Below, piece by piece: positions 1 to 8,761 of a stretch of DNA of 64,000 bases; positions within the stretch are counted from its first letter, which is position 1, and the number at the start of each line of letters is the position of its first letter. Made by a program: the position numbers and the translations under genes. The notes beneath the pieces are model-generated. The model ran no database searches. It saw only the letters and a program-made list of their open reading frames with translations, and was not told the DNA's origin. This stretch comes from Nostoc sp. FACHB-892 (GTDB lineage Bacteria; Cyanobacteriota; Cyanobacteriia; Cyanobacteriales; Nostocaceae): positions 1 to 64,000 of the forward strand of contig NZ_JACJTR010000020.1 of assembly GCF_014698795.1 (NCBI RefSeq), read 5' to 3'.

Positions 1-48
1 AGTTTTATCTTGCTCTCTAGTCAGAAATACCCTTAAACGGCTGCCCAT
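1..48 (-). CDS. IS630-family transposase, N-terminal end only (partial)
   Basis: Sixteen codons run off the left edge on the minus strand, starting at the ATG at 48 and reading MGSRLRVFLTREQDKT. This opening closely resembles, from memory, the start of cyanobacterial IS630-type transposases with an N-terminal helix-turn-helix. The rest of the gene lies outside the window, so intactness cannot be judged. The short length makes the family call tentative. Confidence 0.5.
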   Translation of the reverse strand, partial: MGSRLRVFLTREQDKT

Positions 49-481
49 ATCGCTGTTACCTTTGTAGACACATTGTACGTATTTACTTATCTTTACATAG
101 TTTGGTTTTTTCACCTTGTTCTACTTAGTACTAAGAATCAATCATTATCTAGGATCAAACTCTTTAAAACTGCTTTGTCTACAAAGAACTTGGAGAGCAA
201 ATTACTGTTTAGAACTATTTTAAAAGTTTAATTGTGAATCAAATGGTATTATTTAAAAATATTCATAAATTCTGATTAATACTTAATTACAAATACTGTA
301 ATCTGAAAATATGCAAGTTAAATGCTTATTAGCAGCTCACATGATTTTTTAGTTTTATGAGAACTATCTGGTGCTGGGGGCAATGGCAAGAAAGGTTATA
401 TTTGTCAGATACTTCCACCCTCCACCTAAACCCCCTCTATTTGCTAGGTTATAGATATTGAGAAAAAACGTGTTTTATGCT
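49..481. other. AT-rich intergenic stretch with an 11-bp inverted repeat
   Basis: No gene is visible. An 11-bp inverted repeat (ctttgtagaca at 60-70, its complement at 176-186) lies just outside the transposase start and could be related to the end of that insertion sequence, but no clear element boundary or target duplication is seen. Confidence 0.5.
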
Positions 482-850
482 TTAGTGATTGGACTTACTT
501 TTAGTAAGTTCAATGCTAATTTTGCCACCAAAGTCTGGAATAGGTGCGCCAGGTTTGCTTAGAATGACTTGGACTTGTGTTACACGATCGCATTCTTGGA
601 GAATAGAATCTGCGATCGTTGCTACCAATTTCTCTATCAAAGCAAACTTAGACGTTTTGACCAGATGTTGTATCAAGCTGATGACGCTGCGATAATCTAA
701 AGTGTCTTCGATCGCATCAGTCTTGGCCGCTGTGGAGATATCCAACCATAACCTCACATCCACCTCAAACCATTGTCCTAGTACCTGTTCTTCTGGCAGA
801 TACCCAGTGTAACCATAGCAGCGAATTCCCGTTAAATGAATGCAGTCCAT
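482..850 (-). CDS. folB: Dihydroneopterin aldolase
   Basis: Cytosolic enzyme of folate synthesis that cleaves 7,8-dihydroneopterin to 6-hydroxymethyl-dihydropterin and glycolaldehyde. The 122-residue product from the ATG at 850 has the usual FolB length and begins MDCIHLTGIRCYGYTGYLPE, the typical opening with a GYLPEEQ segment. A DYR segment, an LIEKLVATIA helix and the C-terminal KPGAPIP motif, which carries the conserved lysine, are all present. A longer reading frame reaches a TTG at 922, but the extra 24 residues look unrelated to the family, so I chose the ATG. The gene is divergent from menD, with about 180 bp between starts. Confidence 0.9.
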   Translation of the reverse strand: MDCIHLTGIRCYGYTGYLPEEQVLGQWFEVDVRLWLDISTAAKTDAIEDTLDYRSVISLIQHLVKTSKFALIEKLVATIADSILQECDRVTQVQVILSKPGAPIPDFGGKISIELTKSKSNH

Positions 851-1031
851 AAAAGTTTGAGAGCAAATTGGGCATTTTGTAGAAAGTGGAGCAAGTTTGT
901 TTGGAGATTTTCTTCCCCACAAACTTGCGTGGCGTGTTGGGTTCCATCTCCGTATTTGTGAAACTTTCCCAGATGGATTTTAAATTGAATTTCCTTAAAT
1001 AAAATCTAAAATTTAAGATTGTTTTATAGCT

Positions 1032-2786
1032 ATGTTTGATTTCATGCCGATCGCCTTTAGAAATGTTAATCAAGTTTGGGCTTATATTTTAACAGAGACG
1101 CTAAAGCGGTTGGGATTGAAGTGTGCCATCATTTGTCCTGGCTCGCGCTCTACACCCTTAGCAGTAGCCTTTGCTCAACAAGCACCTGAGATTGAAGCGA
1201 TTTCCATTCTTGATGAACGCTCCGCCGCCTTTTTCGCCTTGGGACAAGCTAAAGCAACCGGACGCCCTGTGGTACTACTTTGTACCTCTGGAACAGCAGG
1301 AGCAAATTTTTATTCAGCAGTAATCGAAGCCTCATATAGTGGTGTACCACTGTTACTGTTAACTACCGATAGACCGCCAGAATTGCGAGATTGTCACTCT
1401 GGGCAAACTGTAGATCAATTGAGATTATATGGAAACTACCCAAATTGGCAAACAGAGTTAGCCTTACCCTCTGCTGATATGGGAATGCTAGCTTACCTGC
1501 GACAAATGGTAATTCATAGCTGGGAAAGAGCGCAAACTCCTACAAAGGGGCCAGTACATTTGAATATTCCCTTTCGCGATCCTTTAGCACCTCTTCCTGA
1601 TGGAACCGACTTGAGTTATTTGCAATCACACTTCCACCCAGAAGACTTTTTCGCAGGAGTAACAACTAATACCCCATTCCCCATTCCCCATTCCCCATTC
1701 CCCATTCCCCAACAATGGAAAGAATGCGATCGCGGCATTATTATCGCAGGTGTTGCCCAACCGTTGCAACCAGAAGAGTATTGTAGAGCGATCGCGCACC
1801 TTTCCCAAACTCTCAAATGGCCAGTGCTAGCTGAGGGACTTTCCCCAGTGAGAAATTATGCTGAACTCAACCCTTATTTGATTTCCACTTATGACTTGAT
1901 TTTGCGAAATCAGCAACTAGCAAAGCAGCTAGCGCCCGAAATGGTGATTCAGGTTGGAGAAATGCCTACAAGTAAAGAACTACGAACCTGGATAGATGCA
2001 ACACAACCGCGACGTTGGGTAATTGACAAGAGTGACCAAAACCTTGACCCTTTGCATGGAAGGACGACGCATTTGCGGATATCTGTAGAAGACATCAAGG
2101 TAGAGGAGGGAAATTTATCTTTATCCTCAGACTATGGAAAGCAATGGTGTGATGCGGAAGCTAAGGTTAGGTTAGCTGTTGACCAGACGATGGAGAAAAT
2201 AGATGAAATAATTGAGAGTAAAGCAGCTTGGTTAATTTCTCAGATTTTACCGCCAGGAACGCCTCTGTTTATTGCCAATAGTATGCCTGTGCGGGATGTG
2301 GAATATTTCTGGAAACCGAATAATTTAGGAGTGCGATCGCACTTTAACCGGGGTGCAAATGGCATCGATGGCACATTATCCACAGCTTTAGGAATTGCCC
2401 ATCGCCAGCAAAGTAGTGTGATGTTGACGGGAGATTTAGCTTTGTTGCATGATACCAATGGTTTTTTAATCCGCAATAAGTTTGTCGGACATTTGACGAT
2501 TGTATTAATCAACAACAATGGCGGTGGAATTTTTGAAATGTTACCTATTGCCAAATTTGATCCACCATTTGAAGAGTTTTTCGGCACTCCCCAGGATATT
2601 GATTTTGCTCAATTGTGCGCTACTTATAATGTGCAGCATGAATTGATTACTTCTTGGGAATATTTGCAGCAAAAATTAAATCCGCTTCCAACTAAAGGGA
2701 TAAGGGTTTTAGAGTTGGCGACAAATCGGAAATTAGATGCTAAGTGGCGACAGGAAAATTTGAGGAGATTTGCCGCAGATATTTAA
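1032..2786 (+). CDS. menD: SEPHCHC synthase (menaquinone/phylloquinone biosynthesis MenD)
   Basis: ThDP-dependent enzyme joining isochorismate and 2-oxoglutarate; in cyanobacteria the pathway makes phylloquinone for photosystem I. The 584-residue protein shows the N-terminal LDERSAAFFALG helix with the catalytic glutamate of ThDP enzymes, the PGSRSTPL substrate segment, and the C-terminal ThDP/Mg site LTGDLALLHD followed by INNNGGGIFEMLP. Unusually, residues about 214-227 (TPFPIPHSPFPIP) are encoded by a heptanucleotide repeat array at 1672-1710, an in-frame insertion between the first and middle domains that is not part of the family fold. menB follows at 4662 on the same strand, separated by two opposite-strand genes. 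Confidence 0.95.
   Translation: MFDFMPIAFRNVNQVWAYILTETLKRLGLKCAIICPGSRSTPLAVAFAQQAPEIEAISILDERSAAFFALGQAKATGRPVVLLCTSGTAGANFYSAVIEASYSGVPLLLLTTDRPPELRDCHSGQTVDQLRLYGNYPNWQTELALPSADMGMLAYLRQMVIHSWERAQTPTKGPVHLNIPFRDPLAPLPDGTDLSYLQSHFHPEDFFAGVTTNTPFPIPHSPFPIPQQWKECDRGIIIAGVAQPLQPEEYCRAIAHLSQTLKWPVLAEGLSPVRNYAELNPYLISTYDLILRNQQLAKQLAPEMVIQVGEMPTSKELRTWIDATQPRRWVIDKSDQNLDPLHGRTTHLRISVEDIKVEEGNLSLSSDYGKQWCDAEAKVRLAVDQTMEKIDEIIESKAAWLISQILPPGTPLFIANSMPVRDVEYFWKPNNLGVRSHFNRGANGIDGTLSTALGIAHRQQSSVMLTGDLALLHDTNGFLIRNKFVGHLTIVLINNNGGGIFEMLPIAKFDPPFEEFFGTPQDIDFAQLCATYNVQHELITSWEYLQQKLNPLPTKGIRVLELATNRKLDAKWRQENLRRFAADI
1672..1710 (+). repeat. CCCCATT heptanucleotide repeat inside menD
   Basis: Five perfect copies of ccccatt plus a final cccc (39 bp). 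The same kind of repeat is common between genes here, but this copy sits within menD. 39 bp is a multiple of three and the reading frame stays open, encoding a Pro/Phe/Ile-rich linker. Confidence 0.95.
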
Positions 2787-2837
2787 TATTTAAGTATGTC
2801 GTTAGATATTGCTAAATAGAAGTATGAAATATACCGA

Positions 2838-3500
2838 TTAAGTCAAAGACTTTATAGTTCTAAATGTTAAGTTTATTCTTGGCATTACAGGCTTTGAGGT
2901 TTTAGGTATTTGGTGCTGCCAATATTCTTGTGTTTTACCTTTCATAATTAAAAGGCTACCATGAGTTAAAACCAACTCTACTTTTTTTAATTTTTTATCT
3001 AATTTATGCCTAAGTTGGAATTTTCTTTCACCTCCAAAACTAACAGAATAAATAATAGGATATTTACCTAATTCTGGCTCATCATCAGAATGCCAAGAAA
3101 CACTATCTTTGCCATCACGGTAAAAATTGAGAAGAACACTATTAAAGGAGAATTGTGCTATCTCTTCAACTCTCTTCTTTATTAATAACAACACTGGTGT
3201 CCAAGGCATTGGATTCATTTTAATTTTTGAATATGTATAACATTTACCAGTGTCGCCATACCATGCAGTCAGTCTGGGTAAGTCTATCTCTTTGCCATAG
3301 CATTTTATTTTGTCTTGTTGCCAATTAACTTCTATAAATAACCTCTGGAGTATTTCATCACTTTCCTCCACTGTAAAATAGCTAGGATAGTATGTAATTT
3401 CTGCATCAGATACAGAAAGTTGGTCTACCTGCAAGTGTGAAGAATGTGCAGATTGCTGCCACAAGTTCAGGCTTAATTGATTATCAGTATCATATTCCAT
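2838..3500 (-). CDS. AlkB-like 2-oxoglutarate/Fe(II) dioxygenase
   Basis: Probable oxidative dealkylation enzyme of the AlkB/ALKBH2-3 type, repairing methylated bases in DNA or RNA with Fe(II) and 2-oxoglutarate. The 220-residue protein has the iron triad His137-x-Asp139 (WHSDDEPELG) and His196 (EYWQHQIPK), and the 2-oxoglutarate-binding arginines in PRINLTFR (Arg208, Arg214). The NFYRDGKDSVSWHSD stretch is characteristic of the family. Length is usual for bacterial members close to the eukaryotic ALKBH2/3 branch. It lies on the opposite strand between menD and menB and is transcribed away from the Rpn-like gene's start in the same direction. Substrate cannot be told from sequence. Confidence 0.9.
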   Translation of the reverse strand: MEYDTDNQLSLNLWQQSAHSSHLQVDQLSVSDAEITYYPSYFTVEESDEILQRLFIEVNWQQDKIKCYGKEIDLPRLTAWYGDTGKCYTYSKIKMNPMPWTPVLLLIKKRVEEIAQFSFNSVLLNFYRDGKDSVSWHSDDEPELGKYPIIYSVSFGGERKFQLRHKLDKKLKKVELVLTHGSLLIMKGKTQEYWQHQIPKTSKPVMPRINLTFRTIKSLT

Positions 3501-3526
3501 TCAATAAATGAAATCTTTATTTTAGA

Positions 3527-3691
3527 TTATTGCTTAACGCCAATACTAGATACAACATTCCAAGTCAAATGCGGTTTTCCGCTTTCTTGAATAGCATCAT
3601 AAATTTGACCTAAATTGCTTGGCTGTTCACTAACTAGTCTATCAGTCGCAGATATCACCCTCCTCTGCGCTTCCAGGTAAAACTTACCCCC
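3527..3691 (-). pseudogene. Possible C-terminal gene remnant
   Basis: On the minus strand the frame is open from 3691 to a TAA at 3527-3529 and ends in a plausible protein tail (SNLGQIYDAIQESGKPHL, then TWNVVSSIGVKQ). Composition looks coding-like rather than random AT-rich spacer. A GTG at 3658 could start a 43-residue peptide, but the purine-rich stretch abuts it with no spacing, so it is more likely the end of a decayed gene left between the AlkB-like and Rpn-like genes. I do not recognise the family. Confidence 0.3.
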
Positions 3692-4520
3692 TTACTTCAC
3701 CTCCTAACCACCCTTCCAAATCAGCAAGAGTAGAGAAATCCAACAAAGCATCACCTAAAGCTTCCAACTGTTCGACCGATAACCCTTGAATCTGAGACAG
3801 AAGCGCATCAGGAATTGCACCCACAAGTCGGTTTAACTGTCGTAAAATGAGCGATCGCGCTTCTTCCTCTCGTCCTTCTTCCTTTGCTTCCCGAATCGCC
3901 CGTGGTTCTTCCAAATTTAGTCCTAACATCGTTGCAATCTCCTCTCGACTCAGGTTAGAAAACTTGTAGACAATTATCGTCGTCACTAAATCAATTATCG
4001 CTTGCTCCGATTGTTGCCGTGCTTGCTCCAGCAAAAACCGCGCCCCTTCAACTGCTTCCGTTTCAGAAGTAACATTTGTTAGCAACATCAAACCCAATCC
4101 TAAAGGTTGTTCTCGCAAATCCCCCAACTCATCCAGATAAACCCGCCTAATTTGACCACTTTCCAGCAAAGCGCGGTGAATCGTTGAGTTGGAAGGTTCT
4201 AGGCTGCCAGAGCCAAAAATTATTACACCAAACCAGTCATCGTAACGAATCGAGTTGCGGTAGAGAAACAAAAATAATTCGCTGAAGAAACGGTGATATA
4301 GGTCTTCGTCCTTTTGAAACTGCACTTCAGCAAAAAAGACGGTTTTGGAAACTGCATCAACCGGAGGTAAAAATACTCCATCAATCCGAAACGCGGTTTC
4401 TTTCACTTCAACTGATTCAAACTGGTAGTTTTCTGCTTCTGGGGGTGGTTCATCTACTAATTCAAACAGCAATCCCGGAAATTGCTTAAATAATTTGTAG
4501 AAAATGGTGTCAGGTCGCAT
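3684..4520 (-). CDS. Rpn-family (DUF2887) nuclease-like protein with DUF4351 C-terminus
   Basis: The 278-residue protein starts MRPDTIFYKLFKQFPGLLFE, typical of the DUF2887 branch of the Rpn/PDDEXK transposase-related family that is very abundant in cyanobacteria. Residues 45-70 (RIDGVFLPP, then FFAEVQFQKD) fit the D...ExQ-type core strand pair of this nuclease fold. The C-terminus (ILRQLNRLVGAIPDALLSQI, LEALGDALLDFSTLADLEGWL in part) is a DUF4351 domain. Relatives in Escherichia coli (RpnA-E) promote recA-independent recombination; whether this copy is active is unknown. It is usually a mobile or multi-copy gene, which fits its position interrupting menD and menB. Confidence 0.8.
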   Translation of the reverse strand: MRPDTIFYKLFKQFPGLLFELVDEPPPEAENYQFESVEVKETAFRIDGVFLPPVDAVSKTVFFAEVQFQKDEDLYHRFFSELFLFLYRNSIRYDDWFGVIIFGSGSLEPSNSTIHRALLESGQIRRVYLDELGDLREQPLGLGLMLLTNVTSETEAVEGARFLLEQARQQSEQAIIDLVTTIIVYKFSNLSREEIATMLGLNLEEPRAIREAKEEGREEEARSLILRQLNRLVGAIPDALLSQIQGLSVEQLEALGDALLDFSTLADLEGWLGGEVRG

Positions 4521-4579
4521 TTTTATTCCTCAGCACCCAGACAATTACCAGATTGTAAAGGCTTGAGACACCAATTTTA

Positions 4580-4630
4580 GTGTAGGCGTAGCCCACTGCA
4601 GGTATCGCTTGTCCCTGCGTCCGCGATAAA
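4580..4630. repeat. GTAGGCGTAGCCC-type interspersed repeat
   Basis: The segment contains gtaggcgtagccc near 4583, a motif that recurs at about 34269 in this window and is common in Nostoc-type genomes as a short dispersed repeat. It lies directly before menB and may have displaced the native upstream region. Confidence 0.45.
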
Positions 4631-4661
4631 ATTCTCAAGCACAACACCGCATTCCATACCA

Positions 4662-5495
4662 ATGCAAATTAACTGGCAAACTGCCAAAATCTACGAAGAT
4701 ATTCTGTATCACAAAACTGATGGTATTGCGAAAATCACCATCAACCGTCCCCATAAACGCAATGCCTTCCGTCCTGAAACAGTCTTTGAACTGTACGACG
4801 CTTTCTGTAATGCTCGTGAAGATACTACTATTGGTGTTGTCCTATTTACAGGCCATGGCCCACATACCGATGGCAAATATGCCTTCTGTTCTGGTGGCGA
4901 TCAAAGTGTGCGGGGACATGCGGGTTATGTAGACGATACTGGCATCCCCCGCTTGAATGTGTTGGACTTACAACGCCTGATTCGTTCCATGCCGAAAGTG
5001 GTGATTGCTTTAGTAGCTGGATATGCGATCGGTGGTGGACATGTCCTACACTTAATTTGCGACCTTACCATTGCTGCCGATAACGCTATTTTCGGACAGA
5101 CTGGTCCGAAAGTCGGCAGTTTCGACGGTGGTTTTGGAGCCAGCTATCTCGCCCGCGTTGTGGGACAAAAAAAAGCTAGAGAAATCTGGTTTCTTTGCCG
5201 CCAATATGATGCACAACAAGCGCTAGAAATGGGCTTAATTAATTGTGTCGTCCCAGTCGAACAACTAGAAGCGGAGGGTATTCAATGGGCGCAAGAGATT
5301 TTAGAAAAAAGTCCGATCGCAATTCGGTGTCTCAAAGCCGCGTTCAATGCTGATTGTGATGGACAAGCTGGTTTACAAGAACTTGCTGGCAATGCCACCC
5401 TACTCTATTACATGACAGAAGAGGGTTCTGAGGGCAAACAAGCCTTTCTCGAAAAGCGGCCACCAGATTTCCGCTCTTTTCCTTGGCTACCTTAA
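4662..5495 (+). CDS. menB: 1,4-dihydroxy-2-naphthoyl-CoA synthase
   Basis: Crotonase-fold enzyme that closes the second ring of the naphthoquinone by intramolecular Claisen condensation of O-succinylbenzoyl-CoA. The 277-residue protein has the oxyanion-hole segments SGGDQSVRG and GYAIGGGHVLHLICD, then FGQTGPKVGSFDGGFG, which is diagnostic of MenB among crotonases, and ends with the usual KRPPDF tail. Length is normal. It serves the same phylloquinone pathway as menD but is not contiguous with it. A strong intrinsic terminator follows seven bases after the stop codon. Confidence 0.96.
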   Translation: MQINWQTAKIYEDILYHKTDGIAKITINRPHKRNAFRPETVFELYDAFCNAREDTTIGVVLFTGHGPHTDGKYAFCSGGDQSVRGHAGYVDDTGIPRLNVLDLQRLIRSMPKVVIALVAGYAIGGGHVLHLICDLTIAADNAIFGQTGPKVGSFDGGFGASYLARVVGQKKAREIWFLCRQYDAQQALEMGLINCVVPVEQLEAEGIQWAQEILEKSPIAIRCLKAAFNADCDGQAGLQELAGNATLLYYMTEEGSEGKQAFLEKRPPDFRSFPWLP

Positions 5496-5501
5496 AACTG
5501 C

Positions 5502-5538
5502 AAAAATCGCACCCCGCTCAAGGGTGCGATTTTTGTAT
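5502..5538 (+). terminator. Intrinsic terminator after menB
   Basis: A 13-bp perfect stem (5502-5514 with 5522-5534) around a seven-base loop, ending in a T-run. It lies immediately after the menB stop codon; the A-run on its other side could also let it act on the opposite strand. Confidence 0.85.
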
Positions 5539-5622
5539 ATATCAACTTTTACAGCACTAAAAATCTTAAAAACAAATCTTATTTTAAGCAAACTAAAAAA
5601 TCAGTTCAGTAATAATGGATGA

Positions 5623-5937
5623 CTAAATAACCACTGCTTTAGTCTTTACCTGTTCAGATACAGAGGCAGTTATTTCCTCTACAGGGATAAGAGCAGCATT
5701 GTCTAAATCTGAGGCTAAGGAATGAGAAGATGTTAAAACTGGGGCTGCATCTGGCAAACTCCAAGCATCTTCCAAGGTTTCCCAAGAAGGTGCAAAAGGT
5801 GGAAGCGCTAAAGAGCAAGCCTTCCAAGTTCCTTGAACTGGCGCTCCCAATTGCTGGCACGTTCCGCCACGGCGACCTTCTGGCTGGTAATGACGGCAAT
5901 ATTTACAGGCAGATGCTAAAAATTTAATGGGTTTCAT
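5623..5937 (-). CDS. Conserved cysteine-containing small protein
   Basis: The 104-residue product from an ATG at 5937 has four cysteines in its first 45 residues (SACKYCRHYQ, GGTCQQLG, KACSLALP), spaced so that they could bind zinc or an iron-sulfur cluster, followed by a proline-rich segment with tryptophans (PSWETLEDAW) and a less conserved tail. It looks like a cyanobacteria-specific protein; I do not know its role. It has no membrane segment or signal peptide and stands alone, with long AT-rich DNA upstream. Confidence 0.7.
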   Translation of the reverse strand: MKPIKFLASACKYCRHYQPEGRRGGTCQQLGAPVQGTWKACSLALPPFAPSWETLEDAWSLPDAAPVLTSSHSLASDLDNAALIPVEEITASVSEQVKTKAVVI

Positions 5938-6404
5938 TTGGATTTATTTTTAGTGCCGTTTCCGGCTGAATCTCACCTCTATATTTTGCTTCTATATATA
6001 AAGACGTATAAAAGCCAAAAAGCCATTATTTTCTATAGGTTTCAGCGATCCCAACGAAAAAATAAACTTTAGGATATTTTTATATTCTTGTTATATTTTT
6101 AAATAATGCTTAGAGCGGTTACCTATGGATTTTGGCTAAAACTTATTAGGGATCAAGACTAAAACTAAAGCTTTTGATTTCTTTAGCCTTTTAACTTCCT
6201 CCTTAACAATAGCTTAAGGCATATAATTTCAGATAAATAGTCTGATTTTATTACCACATTAGATAGATGTTAGCGGCAAAACACATTTTTTCTTAAGAAT
6301 TAGAACTATTTTATATGGCAGCAGCAAGTTACTTTAAGATAAATTCTGCTTAATAAATAATCGCTAACTATTTTGCTTTTAATTTAGGTCAGGGCTGATT
6401 AGTT
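5938..6404. other. AT-rich intergenic region, no gene seen
   Basis: About 470 bp of AT-rich sequence without a credible reading frame, RNA gene or repeat array. It contains the upstream region of the small cysteine protein gene. Confidence 0.6.
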
Positions 6405-6944
6405 TCAAAACTGTTTAGCCGCACAGACAGAACAGACTTTCCAGCGCTCTAGTTCACCGGGTGGGGTGGGAGATTCACATTGGGGACAAAGGGGTAAGCC
6501 ATGCAATCGCGATCGCATGATCTTCGCCCAATGCCCAAAAGCAGCATCCACACCCTTGGCGGGTGTAACATCAGGGCGGCTAATCTCATCACCAAGGTAA
6601 CTGGGATGCTCATGGGGCGAAACCGTTTGTTGTTGTTTTCTCTCCACAGATGGATTCTGCCAGCCAGCAGTAGAGAAGCGAATATCAACCAAAGGCGTTG
6701 GCAGCTTTTTATTCAACTTTAAAAGCAAAGACGTGCGACCAAAAGTTAGGTTTTGCGCCCAAGCAGCACTAGAAGTTGCTACCGACAAAACATCGCGTTG
6801 AATCGACAATGGTCGAGTATGTGCAGCAACCACTGGGTCAACAACTTCTGCCCAACACTTGAGCAGCCGTTGGAATGGTTGTTCTTGCCATTTAGCCTGC
6901 TTTTCGAGAACGCCTAAAATATCATTAATTGATTTCAACGACAT
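6405..6944 (-). CDS. DciA-like DUF721 protein with C-terminal zinc ribbon
   Basis: DUF721/DciA proteins are the ancestral bacterial loaders of the replicative helicase DnaB. The 179-residue protein has the DciA core at residues 1-95 (KSINDILGVL, LLKCWAEVVDPVVAAHT, LSVATSSAAWAQNL), including the conserved tryptophans. A linker of about 50 residues follows, then a zinc ribbon with Cys153, Cys156, Cys171 and Cys174 (CPQC, CSVC). The N-terminal match is clear. The helicase-loader role is inferred from the family, and the zinc ribbon extension may add DNA contact. It is divergent from the proline-rich gene at 7134. Confidence 0.82.
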   Translation of the reverse strand: MSLKSINDILGVLEKQAKWQEQPFQRLLKCWAEVVDPVVAAHTRPLSIQRDVLSVATSSAAWAQNLTFGRTSLLLKLNKKLPTPLVDIRFSTAGWQNPSVERKQQQTVSPHEHPSYLGDEISRPDVTPAKGVDAAFGHWAKIMRSRLHGLPLCPQCESPTPPGELERWKVCSVCAAKQF

Positions 6945-6952
6945 CGTTAAAA

Positions 6953-7060
6953 GTGGGGAGTAGGGAGTGGGGAGTGGGGAATGGGGAAGATAAGGGAGAT
7001 GAGGAAAAAGAAAGAATAACTAATGCCCTATGCCCAATTCCCAATCCCCAATCTATTTAG
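6953..7060. repeat. Heptanucleotide-type repeats between divergent genes
   Basis: Degenerate gtgggga/atgggga repeats at 6953-6990 and cccaatt/ccccaat repeats at 7028-7055 fill most of the space between the dciA-like gene and the gene at 7134. The two blocks are roughly complementary to each other and could pair as a long imperfect hairpin. Confidence 0.7.
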
Positions 7061-7133
7061 ATAATTTTCGCTACTATTGTCACAAATATATCTAAAGTTA
7101 ATTCCAGCAATCTACGTTTGAGGCACAGAAGCA

Positions 7134-8501
7134 ATGACTCAAAACCCCCTGAACGGTTCCGATTCCGATACTCAATCGTCTAAAACACCTGGGTTGAAAC
7201 CAGCACTAGCAGCAGCACTAGCGAGTTTAGAGGTGCCCCTAGATCAAGAGTTAGCTCGATACCGACGCACGCGAACTGGTTTGGTGTCATCAAAGCAGCT
7301 GCGTGTTGCAAATTACATGAGCAGTCAACGGCTGGGGTTGACTGCCATCCCTACAACATTGGGCACAACTCAGTCATCAGTAACGGAAATTAAAACTGAG
7401 GTGCCACCTACACCTGCATTTGTAGCTGTGAATCCTCAAAGTAACCCAGCGCCAGCTACGGCAAAAACTGATGTACCACCTCCACCTCCGTTTTCTCTAG
7501 CTGTGAATCCTCAAAGTAACCCAGCGCCAGCTACGGCAAAAATTGAGGAACTAAATAATCTCAACGTGCCTTCCACTCCCAATTCTGCGAAAACACAAAC
7601 TCAACTTCCACCACCCCCACCCAACTTTAGTAGTAGCATCGTACCAGTACTCGTTAAAGATACTAAGAGCGAAAATCTCTTGCAGCCAAATGACACCCCT
7701 AAGCACCCAGATGACTATTTAGAATCTAGTGAAGCACTGCTGCGAAGTCTGGCAGAAGAACAACCAGAAACTAAAAAACCAAGTAATTATAGTGACAGTC
7801 TGCTATCACCTTTGGGTATCGGCTCGATGTTGCTGCTATTGATGGCAAGTCTTACCTTAGGTTATGTAGTATTCAATCCCAAAGGCTTGTCACAATGGAA
7901 TTTAGGAAAGTTATTTGACGGAAACTCGTCTCCCATACCAGAAAATGCTGAGAAAGTTGGGAGTAATGTCCAACCTCAGATCCAGTCAGCAAAAACATCT
8001 ATACCCAAGTATCCCAATCTAGCTGCCCAAGAGTTTCCAGAGGTGAGAAGCCCCAATGATCTAGTTGGCTTAACACCCAAAGCAGTAGTGCCTAATCCAG
8101 CCGTTCCCCAAAACCCCGTAAATCCTCAAGCGGCATTACCTGACCCCAACACAACCCTAAAACCGACAAATCCGATCGCTTTAGCACCAGCACCGACGGT
8201 ACAGCCCTTGCCTCCCTTGAATTTGCCTCCCACTTCAACGGCAAAAACCTCGCCTAACCCAATCGCAACTTCACCAGAGCCGGATGCAGAAATCAAACCA
8301 GCAACAGATGGGTTCTATCATGTAGTGATAGATAATAAAGGCGAAGCTTTAGCCTCAGCACGGGAAATCATTCCCGATGCTTATTTATCACCTAGCAAAG
8401 AATTGGTTTTTCTGGGTGCTTTTAAGACTAAAGAGCAAGTACAACAACATATAAAATTGTTAGAGGCAAAGGGAATCAAGGCACGGGTTCAGCAGCCATG
8501 A
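7134..8501 (+). CDS. Proline-rich single-pass membrane protein with SPOR-like C-terminus
   Basis: The 455-residue protein has three parts. An N-terminal cytoplasmic segment contains a conserved-looking QELARYRRTRTGLV stretch. Next are about 150 residues rich in Pro, Ala and Asn, then one hydrophobic helix near residues 224-248 (GIGSMLLLLMASLTLGYVVF). A second Pro-rich stretch leads to a C-terminal domain of about 65 residues (GFYHVVIDNKGEALASAREI, VFLGAFKTKEQVQQHIKLLE) that resembles SPOR-type peptidoglycan-binding or solenoid repeats. A perfect 45-bp direct repeat lies in the first Pro-rich part. Envelope or division-related function is an inference from the SPOR-like tail. Confidence 0.75.
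   Translation: MTQNPLNGSDSDTQSSKTPGLKPALAAALASLEVPLDQELARYRRTRTGLVSSKQLRVANYMSSQRLGLTAIPTTLGTTQSSVTEIKTEVPPTPAFVAVNPQSNPAPATAKTDVPPPPPFSLAVNPQSNPAPATAKIEELNNLNVPSTPNSAKTQTQLPPPPPNFSSSIVPVLVKDTKSENLLQPNDTPKHPDDYLESSEALLRSLAEEQPETKKPSNYSDSLLSPLGIGSMLLLLMASLTLGYVVFNPKGLSQWNLGKLFDGNSSPIPENAEKVGSNVQPQIQSAKTSIPKYPNLAAQEFPEVRSPNDLVGLTPKAVVPNPAVPQNPVNPQAALPDPNTTLKPTNPIALAPAPTVQPLPPLNLPPTSTAKTSPNPIATSPEPDAEIKPATDGFYHVVIDNKGEALASAREIIPDAYLSPSKELVFLGAFKTKEQVQQHIKLLEAKGIKARVQQP
7423..7542 (+). repeat. Two-copy 45-bp direct repeat within the proline-rich gene
   Basis: Positions 7423-7467 and 7498-7542 are identical (45 bp, period 75 bp), encoding AVNPQSNPAPATAK twice. It looks like a recent in-frame duplication in a flexible linker. 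Confidence 0.9.
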
Positions 8502-8761
8502 GTTGTAAAAATCTACGATACCATGAGATAACAGTCCTGAGTCATGAGTGCTGAGTCCTGGATCAAGAGTCTTGAGTTAAAAGATTGCTACGCCATTTTG
8601 AGGCGACTGCTCTGCGTATGTCTTACTAAAGTACATCAGTACGCAGTAGTTTTTCTTTACTCAGCACTCAGATAGTTGAGGTGTGGCATCCAAATTATAC
8701 GGTGATGAGTAATTATCAAAACTCATTACTCAGCACTGAATTTCGTGAATGGAGAGCCGAC

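Noticed and set aside
765..1073. Minus-strand frame across the folB-menD gap
   Set aside because: It overlaps folB and menD starts in another frame, and its product has no protein-like composition.
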